DNA from: Agrilactobacillus composti DSM 18527 = JCM 14202
GTDB taxonomy: Bacteria; Bacillota; Bacilli; Lactobacillales; Lactobacillaceae
Reading direction: 5' to 3'
DNA: 64,000 nt
NCBI RefSeq assembly: GCF_001436375.1
Contig: NZ_AZGA01000087.1
Span: 1-64,000 of the forward strand
Part shown: positions 59,406 through 64,000 of the stretch, one piece after another
How positions within the stretch are numbered: position 1 is the first letter of the stretch
Layout: each line of letters begins with the position of its first letter
The notes under the pieces: generated by a model
Databases searched by the model: none
Told to the model about the DNA's origin: nothing
The model's input: only the letters and a program-made list of their open reading frames with translations
Made by a program: the position numbers and the translations under genes

Positions 59406-61019
59406 TTATTTGGCAATTGAAACAGTTCTAAAGTCATCAACACCCGCTGTAAGGCCTTTGACCTTGGTGTTGACCAACTGACTGTCAGCAGCCTCATACA
59501 AAGGTATAATGCCTTGATCCTGCAGTAATATTTGTTGGGCCTGGGCTAAATTTTGATAACGTTGTTTGCTGGTCGCAGTGGTTTTAAGGCCATCCATGAG
59601 CACGTCATAACGCACATTGCGCCAGTGGCCCACGTTCAAATTATTATCACTCACTAAAATTGCTAAGCTGCCCCAAGGATCCGGATAAGGTGCTTGCCAA
59701 CTGGTTAACACCAGGTCAAAATTACCAGTGAAACTGCGTTGTAAACGGGTTTTATAGGGCACGACTTTTAAGTTGATTTTTGCCCCGGGTAAATTATGTT
59801 GTAAGGCTTGTTGGATATAAGCAGCCACTGCTTTATCCGCATCAGCGTCATCGGTCAATAAATTTAGCGTCAGGCCATTGATTTTTTCCGAGCTTAAACC
59901 TTGTTGCCAATAAGTCTGGGCTGTTTTAGCCGCAAATTTTGTACCGATTGCTTTCGTTTGGCGGGACACGTCCTTGGTAAAATCAGCCTTGGTATTGGGG
60001 TCTTCAAACCCAGTGGCTGTCAGCCCTAAAGCCGGGGTTACTTGATTTTGAAGGGCAATTTGAATCATTTCTTTTCGATTGATCGCCATGGACAATGCCC
60101 GGCGAATGGCCGCATTCTTTAAAGCCGCCCGTTTTTGATTCACCGCCAAATACCAAACGGTGCCATTTTTATGGGTGGCATAAGCCTTGTTGTGCTGCCA
60201 GTCTTTTGCAACTGCCCCACTGATGTTAGCCACGTCTAATTGCTTATTTTGAAATAATGTCACTGCATCAGCAGTATTTTTACCGCCAATAAAATTTATT
60301 TGTTGCAAATGAATGGTCTTTTTAGCCCAGTACTGGGGATTTTTCACCAAAGTGAAGGTATTACTTTTACCATCCCAATTATTCACTGTAAAGGGCCCAT
60401 TATAAACCGTCGTGGCACTGCTCTTACCGTAGTTCGCCCCAAATTGGACCACTGCCTTGGTATTCACCGGCATAAAACTTGGCGCTGTTAGTAATTCCGC
60501 TAAATTGGAAATAGGCGTCGCCAGGGTGATTTTTAAGGTATGCTTTCCCGTGGCTTTAACACCCAAGGTAGATACCTTTTTGGCACCGGTTTGAATGGCA
60601 TTATAATTTTTAAAATTCTTAAGCAAAAAACTCATATTGGCATCATTTTTAGGGTCGGCTAGGCGCTGAAAGCCCACCACAAAATCCTGGGCGGATACCG
60701 ACTGACCATTGTCCCATTTAGCATTTTTTCGCAAAGTAATCGTATAAGTCTGCCCATGGCGCACCGGGGCCCTATTGGCTAGGGCGGGCACGATTTTATC
60801 TTTGTCCAGCCGATATAAGCCTTCAAAGGCATTCTCCATGATATCAAAACTCGTCTGATCTGTAGCCTGGGCGCTATCCAAACTGATCAAATCATGACTC
60901 AGCTGCACATTTAAGGTCTGCTTATCGGCAGCAGTCGCGGTCTGGCTTGGCAGCAGTATTACCAGGAGTCCCAACAGTAAACATAACCCCAGCCAGTATT
61001 TCTTAGTCAATTTAGTCAT
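59406..61019 (-). CDS. Second OppA-type peptide-binding protein without lipobox
   Basis: The 537-aa SBP_bac_5 protein is a paralog of the one at 14523-16151 (shared LNVQLSHDL-like start, GQTYTITLRKNAKWDNGQSVSAQDFV, AIRRALSMAINR, NTKVKGL near the end). The start at 61019 follows GGGAG. The signal peptide ends ATA-ADKQT with no cysteine. No transporter genes or T-box are adjacent. It probably feeds a shared Opp permease encoded elsewhere, with a different peptide preference. Confidence 0.87.
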   Translation of the reverse strand: MTKLTKKYWLGLCLLLGLLVILLPSQTATAADKQTLNVQLSHDLISLDSAQATDQTSFDIMENAFEGLYRLDKDKIVPALANRAPVRHGQTYTITLRKNAKWDNGQSVSAQDFVVGFQRLADPKNDANMSFLLKNFKNYNAIQTGAKKVSTLGVKATGKHTLKITLATPISNLAELLTAPSFMPVNTKAVVQFGANYGKSSATTVYNGPFTVNNWDGKSNTFTLVKNPQYWAKKTIHLQQINFIGGKNTADAVTLFQNKQLDVANISGAVAKDWQHNKAYATHKNGTVWYLAVNQKRAALKNAAIRRALSMAINRKEMIQIALQNQVTPALGLTATGFEDPNTKADFTKDVSRQTKAIGTKFAAKTAQTYWQQGLSSEKINGLTLNLLTDDADADKAVAAYIQQALQHNLPGAKINLKVVPYKTRLQRSFTGNFDLVLTSWQAPYPDPWGSLAILVSDNNLNVGHWRNVRYDVLMDGLKTTATSKQRYQNLAQAQQILLQDQGIIPLYEAADSQLVNTKVKGLTAGVDDFRTVSIAK

Positions 61020-61094
61020 TATATACTCCCAACAAAATCTATTTGGCACGTTTGATGTTAAGCCATTCTAGAATTGTCGTCAATCACCGGCCAC

Positions 61095-61123
61095 AAAAAA
61101 AGGCATGGGAAAATCCCACACCT
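61095..61123 (-). terminator. Terminator of the APC permease
   Basis: AGG-TGGG pairs with CCCA-CCT around AAAAT. On the minus strand it ends in seven T. Confidence 0.75.
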
Positions 61124-61131
61124 AGTTAAAC

Positions 61132-62736
61132 TTAGTCTTTAGGCACATGCACATGACTATTAATTTCTTTAGCTTGTTCAAAATAACTGGAGTACAGGTG
61201 ACTGTGAATGCCCCAGTAATAATACCCCAAGGAACCAATGATGATCACCACAAAGTCCCAAGGATATTTGAGCCAACCAATGCCATTAAACTCATGACTG
61301 CCGATAAAGGAAATGATGGAGATGAATACCAAGTAACTCAGCATCCAAGCACTACCCTTCAGCTGCTTTTTGGTATTTTTCCAACCGGTACGCCACTCAT
61401 AGTACAAATAAAACGGACAACCCAAGAAAATAACCAAGATCACTTCAATGGTGGTGGGCCACTTCGCCCAATAAGTGGCTAAAGAGGCCAGGACAAAGGC
61501 CAAGGGGGCCATAAATTTCATGTGTTTAGACATCACCGGCCGCTTGAAATCTGGGGCCATTACCCGCAAAGACATCACTGTGGTGGGGCCAGTTAAGTAA
61601 GCAATCAAAGTCGCTGTGGAGATCACCGCCGCCAACGTGGCCCAAGAACGAAAGACAGAAACCATCACCATGCTCAACAAGGCATTGATGATCATGGCCA
61701 TTCTTGGGGTACCATATTTTTGATCGATCCGGGTAACAATTTTAGGGATATGATTATTGCTGCCCATGGCATATAACGCCCGGGCGGTGGAAGCCACAAA
61801 GGATACCCCCGTCCCAAATGGGGAAATAAAGGCATCCATATACAGTAAAACCGATAACCAGTGAATGCCTAGTAAAATTGCTAAATCTGCAAAGGGTGAG
61901 TTAAAATTAATCCCGGCCCAGCCATGTTGCAACATGCTAGGACTTAGCGCCGTCACAAAAGTACTTTGCAACAATATATAGAGGATGCCACTAATGCCTA
62001 AAGAAATGGCAATACCCCGGCCAATATTGCGCTGGGGCCGCAAAACTTCATTACCCATATTGATCACGGTTTGAAAAGCATTAAAGGAGAAAATAATCCC
62101 TGAAACCGACGTAGCCGCAAAAATCGGGGCCGAACCAAAAGGCATAAATTCATGTAAATTACTACCATAGTTACCTGGGTGAAAACTAGCTACAGTCAAC
62201 ATGACAATTGTCAATAAAGGCACGCCGATTTTAAAGACGGAAATCAAACTGGTAAAATGGGTCAATAATTTAACGGACCAATAGTTTAGCAATGTAAAGA
62301 TAACAATAAATATGAAAACCACGAACAAACCCCAGTTGCTGATCGTCCCCTTGGCAAAAAGCGCATGGGTGAACTTAGCCCAATCCCAGGGCCAAGAACT
62401 CATATACTGCACCGCAGCCACCGCTTCAATAGGGATCAAGGTGATCAGTGACACCCAGTTGGCCCAAGAAGCGATAAACCCCAGCATGGAACCGTGGGTG
62501 TACTGGGCAAACTTGCTCATCCCCCCAGATTCCGGGAACATGGTCCCTAATTCTACATAGTTATAAGCAATTGTTCCGATGACTGCTGCGCCGATAAACC
62601 AAGAGATGATGGCCGCTGGCCCAGCGATCCGGGATGCTTCCCAGGAGCCAAATAACCAGCCGGAACCAATCAATGACCCCAGGGCTAACATCACGATTTG
62701 AAAGAGCCCAATTTTATGAACCTTACGTTTTTCCAT
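61132..62736 (-). CDS. APC-family amino acid permease (YveA-like)
   Basis: The 534-aa protein starts at the ATG at 62736, after GGAGGTTTTC; the longer in-frame start adds 35 non-family residues. It has 12 or more membrane segments. The first is APC-typical (ALGSLIGSGWLFGSWEASRIAGPAAIISW), and PESGGMSKFAQYTHG follows. Size and pattern fit the B. subtilis YveA aspartate:proton symporter group, but the amino acid carried cannot be fixed from sequence. It is monocistronic. Confidence 0.82.
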   Translation of the reverse strand: MEKRKVHKIGLFQIVMLALGSLIGSGWLFGSWEASRIAGPAAIISWFIGAAVIGTIAYNYVELGTMFPESGGMSKFAQYTHGSMLGFIASWANWVSLITLIPIEAVAAVQYMSSWPWDWAKFTHALFAKGTISNWGLFVVFIFIVIFTLLNYWSVKLLTHFTSLISVFKIGVPLLTIVMLTVASFHPGNYGSNLHEFMPFGSAPIFAATSVSGIIFSFNAFQTVINMGNEVLRPQRNIGRGIAISLGISGILYILLQSTFVTALSPSMLQHGWAGINFNSPFADLAILLGIHWLSVLLYMDAFISPFGTGVSFVASTARALYAMGSNNHIPKIVTRIDQKYGTPRMAMIINALLSMVMVSVFRSWATLAAVISTATLIAYLTGPTTVMSLRVMAPDFKRPVMSKHMKFMAPLAFVLASLATYWAKWPTTIEVILVIFLGCPFYLYYEWRTGWKNTKKQLKGSAWMLSYLVFISIISFIGSHEFNGIGWLKYPWDFVVIIIGSLGYYYWGIHSHLYSSYFEQAKEINSHVHVPKD

Positions 62737-62928
62737 GAAAACCTCCGATGTCCCAAAATTCATATCCAAGTCCCAAGTATATATAGGGCTGATTAGATAG
62801 GGAATATTCGTACATCGTACCATATTTTTTAACGGGACCAAAGCGGTTTGTTAAAAAAAGCTCATCATAATTTAATCATATTATCTAATTAACCGGTTTA
62901 GTTGCGGTTTCGGCAAAATAAGCTCCTA

Positions 62929-63554
62929 TTATTGAAATTGGGTAATTAATGTCTGGTAATCTTTTAATAATTGAGGTGTATATAGCTTAGCCTGTTGAGT
63001 GTGTTTGATTTGCTGCCATAAAATGGCCGCCACTTTTAAACGCTCACAGTATTGGCGAGTCGCTGGATCCTTAAAAAAGGCCCGCACAAAGTTATTCCAT
63101 TGGTAGTAGCTTCTTCAGGCTCAGCTTGCGGACGCACTTCTGCTGACCGAGATTGGCCTTCTTTGTAGGTCATGATTAAATCTCTGACAGTCACATCAAG
63201 ATTATGTTCTGCGATAGCTTGACGCCGCAAAGCCGCCATTCCTTTCGTAAAAGAAAAGTGCGGCACCCCAAAATAATTGGCAAAAAATTGCCGAGCTGCT
63301 GCGTTAAACCTAAATCCCGAATCCACTAATTTAGTATTCAAAGTGATGTCTCCGACTGTTAATGCTGGTACTTTGCCTAGACGTTTAGCCGGTTTAATCC
63401 GGTCTACGGGCATACCAGACAAAAACTGGCCAATGTATTGATTAAGTTGTGCTTTGGTCCCATTCGTAGGCAAGTGCCATTGCCGACACATGGCCACCAG
63501 GTCTTGTTTGTAATAGTAAGTGGCCTTAAAAGTTGCCAAATCGATTGTCGTCAT
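62929..63554 (-). pseudogene. SAP-domain (DUF6434-like) gene with a single frameshift
   Basis: The first frame (from ATG 63554 or 63602) has a SAP-like segment (YYYKQDLVAMCRQWHLPTNGTKAQLNQYIGQ) and a DUF6434-like part (GFRFNAAARQFFANYFGVPHFSF). It then drifts at about 63095 and stops at 63036. The next frame continues at once with YQWNNFVRAFFKDPATRQYC and runs about 60 codons to TAA at 62929. That tail looks like genuine coding sequence. Either a one-base deletion broke the gene or there is a sequencing error. The function of the family is unknown. Confidence 0.75.
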
Positions 63555-63614
63555 CCCCCTTTTAAAATACAATAATCCTAATTTCAGATGATTCAAAATC
63601 ATCTCAGTAACGGT

Positions 63615-64000
63615 TTACTTAGTCAAATACTTGCTGCCTTCCCGCTGCGCTAGTGGACTTAACGGATGTGTCTGCATAAAGTCAGCCACCCACTGGGGAT
63701 TTGTTTTGCTATATTGGCGCAAAGACCAGCCAATGGCTTTTTGAATAAAGAATTCATCCGTATTGAGATCATACATAATCGCCTTTGTCAGCAAATCTAT
63801 ATCCGTCAGTTCCTTTTGCATCAACTGTAAATTAATACTGACCCGCCGCATCCAAAAATCTGTATGCCGATAAAACAAGGCAAATAAGCAGTCCTTATCT
63901 TGGGGATGTAACTGTAGGTATTTGCCAAATAGTTGGCGCAGACTATCCACCGAGTCCCACCAGCTTTTTTGGCTGACATAGTGGCTCAAGGTCACCATAT
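63615..64000 (-). CDS. AlkD-like DNA alkylation repair protein, 5' part beyond the window
   Basis: The visible 127 residues are the C-terminal HEAT-repeat half of an AlkD-type DNA glycosylase: KSWWDSVD, FWMRRVSINLQL, DEFFIQKAIGWSLRQYSKTNPQWV and LSPLAQREGSKYL. The family excises alkylated purines. The N-terminus lies to the right of position 64000. It is upstream of the frameshifted SAP-domain gene, with which it is probably co-transcribed (gap of 12-60 nt). Confidence 0.83.
   Translation of the reverse strand, partial: MVTLSHYVSQKSWWDSVDSLRQLFGKYLQLHPQDKDCLFALFYRHTDFWMRRVSINLQLMQKELTDIDLLTKAIMYDLNTDEFFIQKAIGWSLRQYSKTNPQWVADFMQTHPLSPLAQREGSKYLTK

Noticed and set aside
1-64000. CRISPR array, tRNA or rRNA genes
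   Set aside because: No regularly spaced repeats and no tRNA or rRNA signatures were seen on either strand; a tRNAscan run would settle short tRNAs.

Overview
The window comes from a low-to-mid GC Gram-positive of the family Lactobacillaceae. The evidence is T-box leaders, AGGAGG-type ribosome sites, frequent TTG starts, cre-like sites, and three short-chain dehydrogenases that keep the catalytic layout of the R-specific alcohol dehydrogenases of Levilactobacillus brevis and Lentilactobacillus kefiri. The species cannot be read from the sequence. I saw no tRNA, rRNA, CRISPR array, complete insertion sequence or prophage.

Region by region: 1-2.3 kb holds a DptF-type restriction ATPase at the left edge, apparently next to a broken partner. 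2.3-8.0 kb is an IclR regulator divergent from an aldolase, a YjhG-type dehydratase and a GntP permease, which resembles the enterobacterial D-xylonate module. 8-13.2 kb holds small membrane or secreted proteins, a CPBP protease, an MmgE/PrpD protein and a CoA-disulfide-reductase-like enzyme. 13.2-23.6 kb is a sulfur and peptide block: a T-box operon (peptide-binding protein and peptidase T), a six-gene cystine-type ABC operon led by a Xi-class glutathione transferase, and a divergent paralogous transferase with its own T-box. 23.6-27.2 kb holds two orphan proteins with repeated HTH-like modules and an MFS-MarR pair. 27.2-37.4 kb is a nearly complete D-glucarate/galactarate pathway (two glucarate dehydratases, galactarate dehydratase, a DHDPS-family aldolase, tartronate semialdehyde reductase, glycerate kinase, diacid transporter, CdaR). 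37.7-41.3 kb has small genes, an M20 peptidase and a second IclR regulator. 41.3-45 kb is an unsaturated-uronate cluster (manA, eda, kduD, kduI). 45-50 kb is a ugpCAEB-ugpQ operon. 50-59.3 kb has three R-ADH-like genes around a T-box metQNI-peptidase operon and an NCS1 permease. 59.4-64 kb has a second peptide-binding protein, an amino-acid permease, a frameshifted SAP-domain gene and a partial AlkD-like gene.

Two themes dominate. One is catabolism of plant sugar acids, with cre-like sites and GAAAC-type palindromes at several promoters. The other is sulfur amino acid acquisition under RNA control. The most striking object is in the intergenic region 21794-22556. On the minus strand a 39-codon leader ORF carries eight internal Met codons within codons 11-25 and precedes an intrinsic terminator. 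This predicts ribosome-mediated, methionine-sensitive attenuation of the glutathione-transferase/cystine operon. On the plus strand the paralogous transferase is preceded by a T-box with ATG at the likely specifier position. Adjacent paralogs would thus be wired to the same amino acid by two unrelated RNA mechanisms.
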